From NCBI GenBank assembly GCA_003166865.1, contig PMUP01000051.1, positions 43,419 to 107,418 on the forward strand: DNA of 64,000 nucleotides, given 5' to 3'. Below are positions 27,087 to 36,003 of this stretch, piece after piece (within the stretch, counting starts at the first letter, position 1; every line of letters starts with the position of its first letter). Under the pieces are notes generated by a model, which was not told the DNA's origin, made no database searches, and was given only the letters and a program-made list of their open reading frames with translations. The position numbers were made by a program, and so were the translations under genes. This DNA is from Bryobacterales bacterium (GTDB lineage Bacteria > Acidobacteriota > Terriglobia > Bryobacterales > Bryobacteraceae).

Positions 27087-27965
27087 TCAGTCTAGCAGCC
27101 GCTCCCGCACCGCGTTATACTCGCAGCCGAACAGCGAAATCACAGCCAGCACGTACATCCAAACCACCAACGCAATCACCGCGCCGATGCTGCCATACAG
27201 GACGTCGTAGTTGGCGATGTGCCGCACGTACAGCCCGAACAAGGTCGTCGCCAGCAGCCATAACACGGTGGCCAGAATCGCGCCCGGCAACACGCTGTGG
27301 AACTTGATCGGCCGGTTCGGGCCGGTGTGGTACATCAACCCGGTGACCAGTACGATGGCCGTGAGCGCCACCACATAACGCAGCAGGCCGAAAGCCAGGA
27401 TCACGGAGGTCCTCAAGTCTTCTTCCGGCGCCAGGCCGAGCGTCGCCAGCATCCACTGCTCCACGCGCGCGCCGAACACGATGAGCACCGAGGAGCCAAC
27501 CGCCGGCAGCGCCGCGATGAACACCAGCACAATCGCCACGCCGCGTTGCTTCAGGAATGGACGGCCCGATGGCAGCCGGTACGCCGCATCGAATCCTTCC
27601 ATGAGCGTCATCATCGCGCCGGAAGCCGCGAACGTCGAAAACAGCGTGGCCGACAGGATCAGCCAGGCGGACTTGTTCTGAGCCGTGAAGTGCGACCGCA
27701 CCAGCTCCTCGGTGCCCGGCGGTATCACCTGGAACAAAAGCCGGGAAAACACGCGCGCCACTGCATTGGCATTGACGCTCGCAAGGATCGCGGCCAGCGA
27801 CGCCAGCACCGGAAAGAACGCCAGCAGCGAGGAGTAGGCCGCCCCCTTGGCGATGCCGAAGCAATTGTCCTCGTAAGAGGCGATCGAGGCCTGACGAAAC
27901 AAGCCCCAAAAGCGCTGTACCGGGCCCGGGCGCTGCAGATAGAGGCTGGGAGGAGTTGAGATCAT
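27087..27965 (-). CDS. YihY/BrkB family inner-membrane protein
   Basis: 292 residues with about six membrane helices and the YihY/BrkB family hallmark segments: AAYSSLLAFFPVL near the N-terminus, GSIGAVIALVVWMYVLAVISL and a final FGCEYNAV near the C-terminus. The family was once mis-annotated as ribonuclease BN; its true function is unclear. ATG at 27965 is used; an in-frame TTG at 27971 is less likely. It lies 7 bp upstream of the ABC ATPase gene on the same strand, so the three genes probably form one transcript. Confidence 0.9.
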   Translation of the reverse strand: MISTPPSLYLQRPGPVQRFWGLFRQASIASYEDNCFGIAKGAAYSSLLAFFPVLASLAAILASVNANAVARVFSRLLFQVIPPGTEELVRSHFTAQNKSAWLILSATLFSTFAASGAMMTLMEGFDAAYRLPSGRPFLKQRGVAIVLVFIAALPAVGSSVLIVFGARVEQWMLATLGLAPEEDLRTSVILAFGLLRYVVALTAIVLVTGLMYHTGPNRPIKFHSVLPGAILATVLWLLATTLFGLYVRHIANYDVLYGSIGAVIALVVWMYVLAVISLFGCEYNAVRERLLD

Positions 27966-28032
27966 GCCCAACTTATTCTAATAAACAGCGCTCGACGCCG
28001 TTTCAGAGACCTGGCCAAGACTGCAATCCCAG

Positions 28033-29004
28033 TCACCGCCTGTGTTCAGCGATATGTGGTTGCCAGCGCGGCGCACATCCGACATCACTACACTGCACTC
28101 CTGTGCTGGTCTCACCACTGCCGTCCGGATTCATGGTCCACACCTCGGCATAGGCGTTGGGGTCGGACTGCTTCATTCCGTTGATGTCCCACTCGAAGGC
28201 GATCTTCTTTCCGTCGCTCGACCAATTCGTGTCGCCGGCTTCATAGGGCGGATCGAAGTGGGTCAGCTGCTCTAGCTGGCTGCCGTCGGCGTTCATCGCG
28301 AAGATGTTGAGCTTGTTTCCGCCCTCTCGATCGGATCCAAACGTGATTCGGTTCCCACCCGGAGACCACACGGGGTCACCATTGTTTGCCGCGCTGGTGA
28401 GTTGCCGGAGGTCGCTGCCGTCCGCGTTCATAACGTAGATCTGCAGATCGCTGCTGTTCATCAGGCTCATAAACACTATTTGGTCGTTGACGGACCACCT
28501 GGGCTCGACGCTGAACAGGGTGTTTGCCAGGATGACGTGATCGCCCGTACCGTCCACGTTCATCACTCGAATGTCGGTCATAGGCGGCTGGTTGGGTTGA
28601 GGAACCTCGAGAAGTCTTACGTAGACGATCTGGGCGCCGTCGGGAGACCAACTCGGGGTGGCATCGAACCCCGGCGTTGGAGAAAGACGCTGCTGGTTGG
28701 CGCCGTCCGCGTCGATCACGTAGATCGCGGAGCCATTGAAATCGCGCTGATAGACGAGGCGCTTCCCGTCGGGAGACCACGAGGGATAGTTTTCCGCGTC
28801 CGCGTCGTTGGTGAGCCTGGCCGGGTTGGCGCCCACACCCCAGGCGTCAACATCCATGAGGTAGATCTCGTTCACTGAACTCTGCCAGCTGACGAACGCT
28901 ATCCGGCCCGCCCCGGAAGCGGCGGCGCGCCCAGGCTGTGCGTGGAGTGGAGCGAAGGTTGAGAGGGCCAGGATAACGGCAAACGGACGATAGAACTGCC
29001 GCAT
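28033..29004 (-). CDS. TolB-like WD40/PD40 beta-propeller protein, exported
   Basis: 323 residues with a signal peptide (cleavage near LHAQP). The rest is built from about six PD40 blades, each with a W-S-x-D/G-G or related element: YPSWSPDGKRLVYQ, TPSWSPDGAQIVYV, EPRWSVNDQIVFM, DPVWSPGGNRITFG and TNWSSDGKKIAFE. The full length is a propeller without a further domain, unlike TolB, which has an extra N-terminal domain. It probably acts as a periplasmic binding scaffold; no partner is encoded nearby. Confidence 0.85.
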   Translation of the reverse strand: MRQFYRPFAVILALSTFAPLHAQPGRAAASGAGRIAFVSWQSSVNEIYLMDVDAWGVGANPARLTNDADAENYPSWSPDGKRLVYQRDFNGSAIYVIDADGANQQRLSPTPGFDATPSWSPDGAQIVYVRLLEVPQPNQPPMTDIRVMNVDGTGDHVILANTLFSVEPRWSVNDQIVFMSLMNSSDLQIYVMNADGSDLRQLTSAANNGDPVWSPGGNRITFGSDREGGNKLNIFAMNADGSQLEQLTHFDPPYEAGDTNWSSDGKKIAFEWDINGMKQSDPNAYAEVWTMNPDGSGETSTGVQCSDVGCAPRWQPHIAEHRR

Positions 29005-29048
29005 ACAACTTTAATGACGCGTCGGAAAGGCGAAAAGACGCGCACTCC

Positions 29049-30020
29049 TCAGGCCGTAACCGGCGCCGCGCTCGGCACGCGGAATCTCTCGATCTCCGCG
29101 ATCTCTTCCGCGCTCAGCCGGAACTGGGCCGCTCCAATTACGCCGTCCACTTGTTTGGCCGAGCGCATCCCCACGATCGCGCCCGTCACCGCCGGATGCC
29201 GCAGCGTCCACGCGATGGCCACTTCGCCCGCCGTTCTCCCGTGCCGCCGGCCAATCGCTCCCAATAGCCCGGCCAATTCCAGATTCCGCGAAAGGAGCGG
29301 CTCCTTGAAATTCGGCGTACGCTGGCGATAATCGTCCTCCGGCATCGCGGCTACGCGCTCGCGCGTCATCGCGCCGGTGAGCAGTCCGGACTTCATCGGC
29401 GAATAAACAATTACACCGATATTGTTGGCCAGCGTGTACGGCAGAATCTCCTTCTCGATCTCCGGCGAAATGATCGAATAGGGCGGCTGCAGTGAAGTGA
29501 TCGGCGCGATCGCGTGCGCGCGCTGCATCTGCTTAACACTGAAATTCGAAACCCCAATGTGCCGCACCTTGCCCTGCTCTTTCAGCTTGGCCATCATCGC
29601 CCAGGCCGCCTCGATCGCATCATCCGGCTCCGGCCAATGGATCTGATACAAGTCGATCACGTCCAGCTTCAGCCGCTGCAGGCTCTGCTCCACTTCCTTG
29701 CGGATCGATTCCGGCTGGATGGTCCGCCTCGTTTCGCGCCGCTCGTCCCAAACGATCCCGCATTTGGTGAACACCAGCGGTTTTTGCGGCCGCCCCGCAA
29801 GCGCGCGACCCACCACTTCTTCGGAATGCCCCAGCCCGTAGATCGCGGCCGTGTCGATCCAGTTGATGCCTTGGTCGAGAGCCGCATGAATCGCGGCAAC
29901 CGATTCGTCATCATCCTGCGCGCCCCAGGCGAACTGCCATCCTCCGCCGCCCATGGCCCACGCACCGACGCCGATCGGAGTAATTTCCAGATCGCTCGCA
30001 CCCAGCCGTCTCTTCTGCAT
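29049..30020 (-). CDS. Aldo/keto reductase
   Basis: 323 residues of the aldo/keto reductase TIM-barrel family. The catalytic tetrad is complete: Asp56 (WIDTAA), Tyr61 (AIYG), Lys86 (FTKCG) and His128 (YQIHW). The NADPH-binding region GMRSAKQV is near the C-terminus. It reduces carbonyl compounds in the cytoplasm; the substrate is unknown. The start at 30020 (MQKRRLGASDLE) is the family-typical beginning; the frame is open to 30071 but that extension has no family similarity. Confidence 0.93.
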   Translation of the reverse strand: MQKRRLGASDLEITPIGVGAWAMGGGGWQFAWGAQDDDESVAAIHAALDQGINWIDTAAIYGLGHSEEVVGRALAGRPQKPLVFTKCGIVWDERRETRRTIQPESIRKEVEQSLQRLKLDVIDLYQIHWPEPDDAIEAAWAMMAKLKEQGKVRHIGVSNFSVKQMQRAHAIAPITSLQPPYSIISPEIEKEILPYTLANNIGVIVYSPMKSGLLTGAMTRERVAAMPEDDYRQRTPNFKEPLLSRNLELAGLLGAIGRRHGRTAGEVAIAWTLRHPAVTGAIVGMRSAKQVDGVIGAAQFRLSAEEIAEIERFRVPSAAPVTA

Positions 30021-30085
30021 TCCTCCATTTTGGCACTTTGGGTTGATTTGAGAATTTAGCCTCTCGCACACACTACCTTGCTCAA

Positions 30086-32605
30086 GTGAAGAACCCGTTA
30101 GTCGCGCCGCTCGTGGCCCTGGCCGCGGGCGTTGTCATCTCCCGGCTCGTTTCCTTCACGGTCCGCGACTTCCTCTGGGCCCTGCCGCTTCTGGCCGGCC
30201 TCACCTTTCTCGCCTGGAGGCTTTCCTCTCGAATGTTGGGGCTTTGCGCCCCTCTGCTGATGTTGCTTTGCGGGGCGCTGCTCGAGGCGTTGCACCGTCC
30301 CGGACTTCCCCCCGAAATCGACGCCGGCGCGCGCGAAAACGTGATTCTGGACGGCTGCGTCGTTTCTCCGCCCGCCTTCTATGAAGGTCGCGATCAATTC
30401 CTGCTCGAGCTGGCGCCGGAAGCGCGCGCCCATGTCACCCTGTCCATTAAGGATGGAGAAACCCCGCCGGATCTGCGCTATGGACAGCTGGTCGAACTCG
30501 AGGCTCGCGTGCGCCGCATCCGCAATTTTCAAAACCCAGGGGCTTTCGATTACGAAGGGTTCTCGGCGCGCAGCCATGTTTACTGGACCGCGGTCACTTC
30601 AGCCGGAAGCTCGGCCGGAAGTATGGTCACCGTGAAACCGGGCCGCTGCGGTTCGCGTTTCCAAGCCGCGGTCTTCGCCCTGCGCACCACGGCGCTGCGG
30701 CGTATCGAGCGGCTTTACCCCGACAATCCCTACGCCACCGCGATGATGGAGGCCACGCTCATCGGCGAATCCACGCGCATGGAGCGAATCTGGACCGATC
30801 GCTTCCGCCGCACCGGCACGTATCACATGCTGGTGATCGACGGCCTGCACATCACCGTTTTGGCGGCGTTTTTGCTGTTACTCCTACGCCTCTGCTTTTT
30901 TCCCGAGATGACCGCGCTCGCGATCACGGCCTCTGGCGCCTGGCTCTACGCTCTGGTCTCCGGTTTGAATGCCCCGTGCATTCGCGCGGCCGGCGGCTTC
31001 ACGTTGTATGTCGCGGCGCGCTACTTCTACCGGCGAGGCCGGCTGATGAATCTGCTGGCCGCCATCGCCATCGTGTACCTGCTCTGGGATCCGAGCCAAT
31101 TGTTCGAGGCAGGTTTTCAGTTGTCCTTCCTGGCCGTCGCGGCTATCGGCTTGCTCGCTACGCCGCTGCTCGAAGCAACGTCCTTGCCGTACGCCCGCGC
31201 GCTCGCCCGGATCAACGAACCGAGCCGCGATCCACGCCTTCCGCCGCGCATCGCTCAATTCCGCCTCGAACTACGGCTGCTGTCAGAAACTTTGAGTTAC
31301 TACGCTCCGATTTCCCAGGCCTGGGCCGCGCGCGCACTCGCTGCCGCGGTAAGAATCGCCATCTTCGGTTACGATCTCGCCGTGATCTCCGCCGCCATCC
31401 AGATCGGTCTCGCTCTGCCCATGGCCATCTACTTCCACCGCATCTCGCTCACCGGTCTCTCGGCGAACATTCTCGTCGTTCCCCTTCTCGCCCTGGTGGT
31501 TCCCCTGGGCTTCCTGGCCGTCTTCACCATGTGGCGAGTTCCCGCCATCCTGGCCGGCTGGCTCCTGCGCGCGGGAGAAGTGGTCGCCGGCTGGCATACG
31601 CATCTCGAACCCAACTGGCGGGTTCTCGCTCCTCCGCTGTGGTTGGGTGTTCTATTCTGCGCAACGCTGCTGCTGTTGGCTCTTGCGATGCGCTATTCCC
31701 GCCAGTGGTCTTGGGCCGCGTTCACCGCCGTCCTGGCCCTTTTTGCCCTTATCTTCTGGCATCCGTTCCCGCCCGCGCTGCACCCTGGCGAACTCGAACT
31801 CACGGCCATTGACGTCGGACAGGGCGACAGTTTGCTAGTCTGCTTTCCCGATTCCAAACTGCTGCTGATCGATGGCGGCGGTGTACTCTCGTTCGGACGC
31901 CGCGCAACCGCGCGCATCGATATCGGCGAAGATGTGGTCTCGCCCTATCTATGGAGCCGCTCCATCCGTAGGATCGACGTGGTTGCTCTCACCCACGCGC
32001 ATGATGACCACGCCGGCGGCCTGCCCGCCGTCATCGAAAACTTCCATCCCTCCCAGCTTTGGACCGGCGCCATGGCCCCCAGCGCGGCTTGGTCGGCTGT
32101 ACGCCAAAAGGCCCATGCCGAAAATGTCAAGATCCTTGCGCTCCCGGCCGGCCTCAGCTTCGATTTTGGAGGCGCTCGCATTCAGGTCATTTCGCCGCCC
32201 GCCGGCTACGTCCCCGGTGATAGTCCCACCAACAACGATTCCCTGGCGCTCCGCGTCACCTACGGGCAGCGCTCGTTGCTCCTCACCGGCGACATGGAAA
32301 AGCCCATGGAGCGCAGCGCGCTGGCCGGCGCGGAACCCCTGCGGGCCGACATTCTCAAGGTCGGGCACCACGGTAGTAACACATCTAGCATCGATCCGTT
32401 CCTGGATGCTGTCTCCCCGGAATTCGCCCTCATCTCCGACGGATACGAAAACACGTTTCGCCATCCCCATCCCCTGGTTCTACACCGTCTGGAGGCTCAT
32501 CACGCCAGGGTCCTGCGAACCGACCAGGATGGTCTTATCACGGTACGCACCGATGGCCGCCGCATATCCGTCGAAACTTTTCGTCTGAAACGGGCATCCG
32601 AATAA
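30086..32605 (+). CDS. comEC: DNA internalization-related competence protein ComEC/Rec2
   Basis: 839 residues, GTG start. The order is as in ComEC: N-terminal membrane helices with a DUF4131-type OB-like region (about 1-190), the Competence domain with many helices (about 215-560), and a C-terminal metallo-beta-lactamase domain with LTHAHDDHAGG and HHGSNTSS metal motifs. ComEC forms the inner-membrane channel through which single-stranded DNA enters during natural transformation. No other competence gene is in the window. The start lies 65 bp from the divergent aldo/keto reductase gene. Confidence 0.95.
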   Translation: MKNPLVAPLVALAAGVVISRLVSFTVRDFLWALPLLAGLTFLAWRLSSRMLGLCAPLLMLLCGALLEALHRPGLPPEIDAGARENVILDGCVVSPPAFYEGRDQFLLELAPEARAHVTLSIKDGETPPDLRYGQLVELEARVRRIRNFQNPGAFDYEGFSARSHVYWTAVTSAGSSAGSMVTVKPGRCGSRFQAAVFALRTTALRRIERLYPDNPYATAMMEATLIGESTRMERIWTDRFRRTGTYHMLVIDGLHITVLAAFLLLLLRLCFFPEMTALAITASGAWLYALVSGLNAPCIRAAGGFTLYVAARYFYRRGRLMNLLAAIAIVYLLWDPSQLFEAGFQLSFLAVAAIGLLATPLLEATSLPYARALARINEPSRDPRLPPRIAQFRLELRLLSETLSYYAPISQAWAARALAAAVRIAIFGYDLAVISAAIQIGLALPMAIYFHRISLTGLSANILVVPLLALVVPLGFLAVFTMWRVPAILAGWLLRAGEVVAGWHTHLEPNWRVLAPPLWLGVLFCATLLLLALAMRYSRQWSWAAFTAVLALFALIFWHPFPPALHPGELELTAIDVGQGDSLLVCFPDSKLLLIDGGGVLSFGRRATARIDIGEDVVSPYLWSRSIRRIDVVALTHAHDDHAGGLPAVIENFHPSQLWTGAMAPSAAWSAVRQKAHAENVKILALPAGLSFDFGGARIQVISPPAGYVPGDSPTNNDSLALRVTYGQRSLLLTGDMEKPMERSALAGAEPLRADILKVGHHGSNTSSIDPFLDAVSPEFALISDGYENTFRHPHPLVLHRLEAHHARVLRTDQDGLITVRTDGRRISVETFRLKRASE

Positions 32606-32690
32606 ACAGGGCCGCGACCATAGGGAGCCGGCTTCCCGCGCGTTCCTAAAACTATTGCTACTATAAAAGCACCCGAGGTCGAACTACTCT

Positions 32691-34265
32691 ATGTCATCGT
32701 TCCGCTGGTTCCTGGGCTCCCTTTTGCTCTGTGTCGCTAATCCGGCCTTTGTCTCGGCCCAATCGGAAGCGGACGTCAACGCAAGCCTGAAAAAGTTCAC
32801 GCAGGTATACGAAGCGGTGGAGAGCAACTTCGCCGACAAGCCGGATGCAGACAACACCGTGTTCAAGGGCGCCATCCCCAACATGCTGCGCGCCTTGGAT
32901 CCGCATTCGAACTTTTTCGATCCAAAGGCATACCAACTGATGCGGGAGGGCCAGTCCGGCCATTACTTCGGCGTCGGAATGTACGTTGGTTCGCCCGAGG
33001 GCAAAGTGATCGTGATGTACCCGTTCGTGAACTCCCCGGCCTACCGCGCCGGCTTGCGCCCGGCCGATCAGATTACCGCCGTCGACGACACGAATACGGA
33101 ACGCGCCACGGTCCCCCAGGTTTCCGGCATGCTTAAAGGTCCCAAAGGAACGCCGGTGACGATCACGGTGCGCCGCTCCGGCCACGCCGAACCGATGCAC
33201 TTCTCCCTGGTTCGCGACAACGTGCCGCGCGGCAGCGTGAACTATGCCTTCTGGCTGCATCCTGGAATCGCGTACATGCGCGTGGAAGCATTCAATGAAA
33301 CTACCAGCCATGAAGTAGACCAGGCGCTGTCGCGCTTTCCCGAAAGCGCCATCGACGGTCTGGTTCTGGATCTGCGCGACAATCCCGGCGGCCTGGTGCA
33401 GGAAGCCGTGAATGTAGCCGACCGTTTCCTGCGCAAGGGCCAGCTCATCGTGTCTCATCATGGCCGCGCCTCGGCGGAAACCAAGTTCATCGCCAAGAAA
33501 GGCGAGCGCGGGCGCGAATACCCCATCGTGGTGCTCGTCAACCGCGGCACTGCTTCGGCTGCCGAGATTCTGACCGGCGCGCTGCAAGATCACGACCGGG
33601 CTTGGGTGGTCGGCGAAAGCACCTTCGGCAAAGGGCTGGTGCAGGCACCCTTCCCGCTTTCCGGCAACAGCGCCCTGCTGCTCACCATCGCGAAATACTA
33701 TACTCCGAGCGGCCGCTTGATCCAACGCGACTATGAACATCAGGGGCTGTTTGAATACCTCAGCCGCAGCGAAGACGGCAAGGTCAACTCAAATGACATG
33801 CGAAAAACCGATGGCGGCCGGATCGTTTACGGTGGCGATGGCATCCGGCCGGACGAAAAATATGAAACTCCCAAGCTGACGCCGCTCGAAGCCGCGCTCA
33901 GCGATGATCTGGTGTTCTTCTTCTACGCTCCCCAGTTTTTTGCCGGCCGCACTGGTCCGCCCCTGGCCAAGGACTGGACGCCCGACGTTCAAGTGCTCGC
34001 GGACTTTCGCAACTTCGCCGCCATCCGCGGCGTCGTGTTCCCGCGCGCCGACTTCAACCGCGATGAATCCTGGATTCGCGAGCGCCTCCGCGAAGAGCTC
34101 TTCATCACTGCCTTCAGCAAGGAAGACTCTGACCGCTTGGCGTTCCAGAACGATCCGGAAGTGGCCAAGGGCGCAGGTTCTTTGCCCGCCTCCAAGGCCA
34201 TGCTCAATCGCGCCCACGAGGTCGTCAGTTCGAAGAAGGTCGCCTCCAACGAGCCCGTGCAATAG
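32691..34265 (+). CDS. S41 family C-terminal processing protease, exported
   Basis: 524 residues with a signal peptide (cleavage near VSAQS). A PDZ domain (about 88-170) precedes the S41 catalytic domain; the Ser-Lys dyad is visible as Ser289 in NRGTASAAEIL and Lys314 in GESTFGKGLVQ. The C-terminal 170 residues are a family-variable tail. CTP-type proteases trim or degrade periplasmic proteins from the C-terminus. A TATAAA (32662-32667) lies 23 bp before the ATG, within a GCTACTATAA block also found ahead of hemE. A probable terminator follows the stop. Confidence 0.93.
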   Translation: MSSFRWFLGSLLLCVANPAFVSAQSEADVNASLKKFTQVYEAVESNFADKPDADNTVFKGAIPNMLRALDPHSNFFDPKAYQLMREGQSGHYFGVGMYVGSPEGKVIVMYPFVNSPAYRAGLRPADQITAVDDTNTERATVPQVSGMLKGPKGTPVTITVRRSGHAEPMHFSLVRDNVPRGSVNYAFWLHPGIAYMRVEAFNETTSHEVDQALSRFPESAIDGLVLDLRDNPGGLVQEAVNVADRFLRKGQLIVSHHGRASAETKFIAKKGERGREYPIVVLVNRGTASAAEILTGALQDHDRAWVVGESTFGKGLVQAPFPLSGNSALLLTIAKYYTPSGRLIQRDYEHQGLFEYLSRSEDGKVNSNDMRKTDGGRIVYGGDGIRPDEKYETPKLTPLEAALSDDLVFFFYAPQFFAGRTGPPLAKDWTPDVQVLADFRNFAAIRGVVFPRADFNRDESWIRERLREELFITAFSKEDSDRLAFQNDPEVAKGAGSLPASKAMLNRAHEVVSSKKVASNEPVQ

Positions 34266-34307
34266 AACCGCGCGCCCCTTCCGAGCGCGCGTGAGCAAGC
34301 GGTTTTT
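34266..34307 (+). terminator. Possible intrinsic terminator (dispersed motif copy B)
   Basis: AACCGC (34266-34271) can pair with GCGGTT (34299-34304), and inner CGCG segments can extend the structure; it is followed by a short T run to 34307. The 3' half (34287-34304) is an exact copy of the 18-bp motif at 18368-18385. Confidence 0.45.
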
Positions 34308-34349
34308 GGTCTATTTCGCTAAAGTGAAGAAGCGGCCGGAGGTGAACGC

Positions 34350-35924
34350 ATGAACAAACTGGCACTCGCGCCTTTGAGGAACTCGCGCAAAACGGAGTGC
34401 GGCGCGAAGCAGTTCCTGGCCGGACTTGTGGTGCACGCCGCACCCTTCGCGCTACTGGCGGCTTCTCTTCCCCTGCTGGGCGCCGATGAAGCGCTTCCTA
34501 GCGTCCAAGCCGTCATGGACCACTGGATTGCCGCCACCGGCGGCCGCGCGGCTTGGGAGGCCCGGCACAATCTGGTGGAGCATGCCACGCTGGAGTTCGC
34601 AAAACAAGGACTCAAGGGCTCCCTCACCATATACGAGGCTGCTCCCGACAAATACCTGGGCATCACGGAGCTTCCCGGTATCGGAAAAATCGCGAGCGGA
34701 AGCAACGGTGAAGTCGCCTGGGAGAACTCCGCGCTCCAGGGCCCTCGCGTCAAGCAGGGCGCCGAAAGAGACGACGCGTTCCGTGAAGGCGCCTTCAACG
34801 GCTCCCTCAATTGGCAAAAGATCTACGTGAAAGGCGAGACGGCCGGAGTCGAAACCGTCGAGGGCCACGACTGCTACAAAATCGTGCTCACACCCAAGGA
34901 AGGCAAGCCCATGATCGAGTTCCACGACAAGACGTCGGGCCTGCTGGTCAAAACAACGACCACTGTCAGTTCGCAAATGGGCGAAATCAGCGCCGAAATC
35001 CTGTACAGCGATTATCAAAAAGACGGCGGCGTCCTGTCGCCCCACCATATGGTCAACCACGCGGCCGGGCAGGAATTCGTGATCCAAATTCAGAGCATCG
35101 AAACCAACGCCGACCTGCCCAAGGATCGCTTCGATCTGCCGCCCGAAATCCAAGCTCTGGTGAATAAGGGGGCGCAGGCCGCAAGCAAGCCCGCCGAAGC
35201 CAAGCCTGACACTCCCGCCGTCCATCAAACCTCATCCGCATTGCCCGATCAAGGCAAGCTGACCATCTATATGGCCGGCAACCCGGTTGCCACGGAAAAT
35301 TACACCGTCCAGAAGTCCGCCGGCGGGGGCGTCGACATCGATGGCTCCGGCTCGGCCAGCATCGGTACGATCAAGATCGATATCGAAAAATTCCAGGTGG
35401 TGACCAACGCCAACTATGAACCGGTCGACGCCATTGCGAAAGCCAAATTGGGCGCCATTCCGATGAACGTGCATGCTACCTTCGCCGACGGGCAGGCCAA
35501 GAACGAAATCGACACCGGGCAAGGTCCACAGACCAAGAACATCCCCGTACACGCCGGCGCCATCGTCGTCAACGCCAATCTGCCGCTCTATCCCTGGACC
35601 ATCCTCGCCATGCGAGCCAGCTTCGACACCCACGAGGCGCAGCAGTTTCCCGTTTACGTGATCGGGCAGGCTGAAGTGAACGCCAGCGTCGTATTCAAGG
35701 GCCGTGAACACGTGGAATTTGCCGGCAAGACCGCCGAGTTGAATCATCTGGCCGTCACCGGGACCACGCCGCAAGGCCAGCCCATCAGTCTGGATTTTTG
35801 GGTGGACGACAACCGCAAGCTCATCAAGATCGCGGTGCCGTCGCAGGGCGTGGAAGCGTTTCAAGGCGGTTTCGAGCCCATGGTTCCAGCCGCTGTTTCC
35901 GCGCAGCCAGCCCCGAAAGGCTAG
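34350..35924 (+). CDS. Exported two-domain protein, LolA-like N-terminal half
   Basis: 524 residues. After a long basic leader with a hydrophobic core (about 22-42) and a cleavage site near LLGA, the first half (about 48-270) has features of LolA/LolB-like lipoprotein-carrier folds: VMDHWIAATGGRAAWEA, then SLTIYEAAPDKYLG and YYK-type strands. The second half (about 295-510) is another beta-rich domain (KLTIYMAGNPVATENYTV and later strands) with a DUF3108-like look. It is acidobacterial in character; function unknown, perhaps lipid or glycolipid handling at the envelope. The assignments are by resemblance only. Confidence 0.68.
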   Translation: MNKLALAPLRNSRKTECGAKQFLAGLVVHAAPFALLAASLPLLGADEALPSVQAVMDHWIAATGGRAAWEARHNLVEHATLEFAKQGLKGSLTIYEAAPDKYLGITELPGIGKIASGSNGEVAWENSALQGPRVKQGAERDDAFREGAFNGSLNWQKIYVKGETAGVETVEGHDCYKIVLTPKEGKPMIEFHDKTSGLLVKTTTTVSSQMGEISAEILYSDYQKDGGVLSPHHMVNHAAGQEFVIQIQSIETNADLPKDRFDLPPEIQALVNKGAQAASKPAEAKPDTPAVHQTSSALPDQGKLTIYMAGNPVATENYTVQKSAGGGVDIDGSGSASIGTIKIDIEKFQVVTNANYEPVDAIAKAKLGAIPMNVHATFADGQAKNEIDTGQGPQTKNIPVHAGAIVVNANLPLYPWTILAMRASFDTHEAQQFPVYVIGQAEVNASVVFKGREHVEFAGKTAELNHLAVTGTTPQGQPISLDFWVDDNRKLIKIAVPSQGVEAFQGGFEPMVPAAVSAQPAPKG

Positions 35925-35928
35925 TCCT

Positions 35929-35958
35929 ATCGAGAAGAACTCCATCGAGAAGAACTCC
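35929..35958 (+). repeat. Perfect 15-bp tandem duplication at a gene junction
   Basis: ATCGAGAAGAACTCC occurs twice in a row (35929-35943 and 35944-35958), five bases after the upstream stop codon. In the frame of the downstream diguanylate cyclase gene it would read IEKNS twice, but no normal start codon precedes it. Confidence 0.85.
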
Positions 35959-36003
35959 AATGATCCGTGGCGCCCCAGATCACCCGACACCACGGCGGCA
36001 GCG

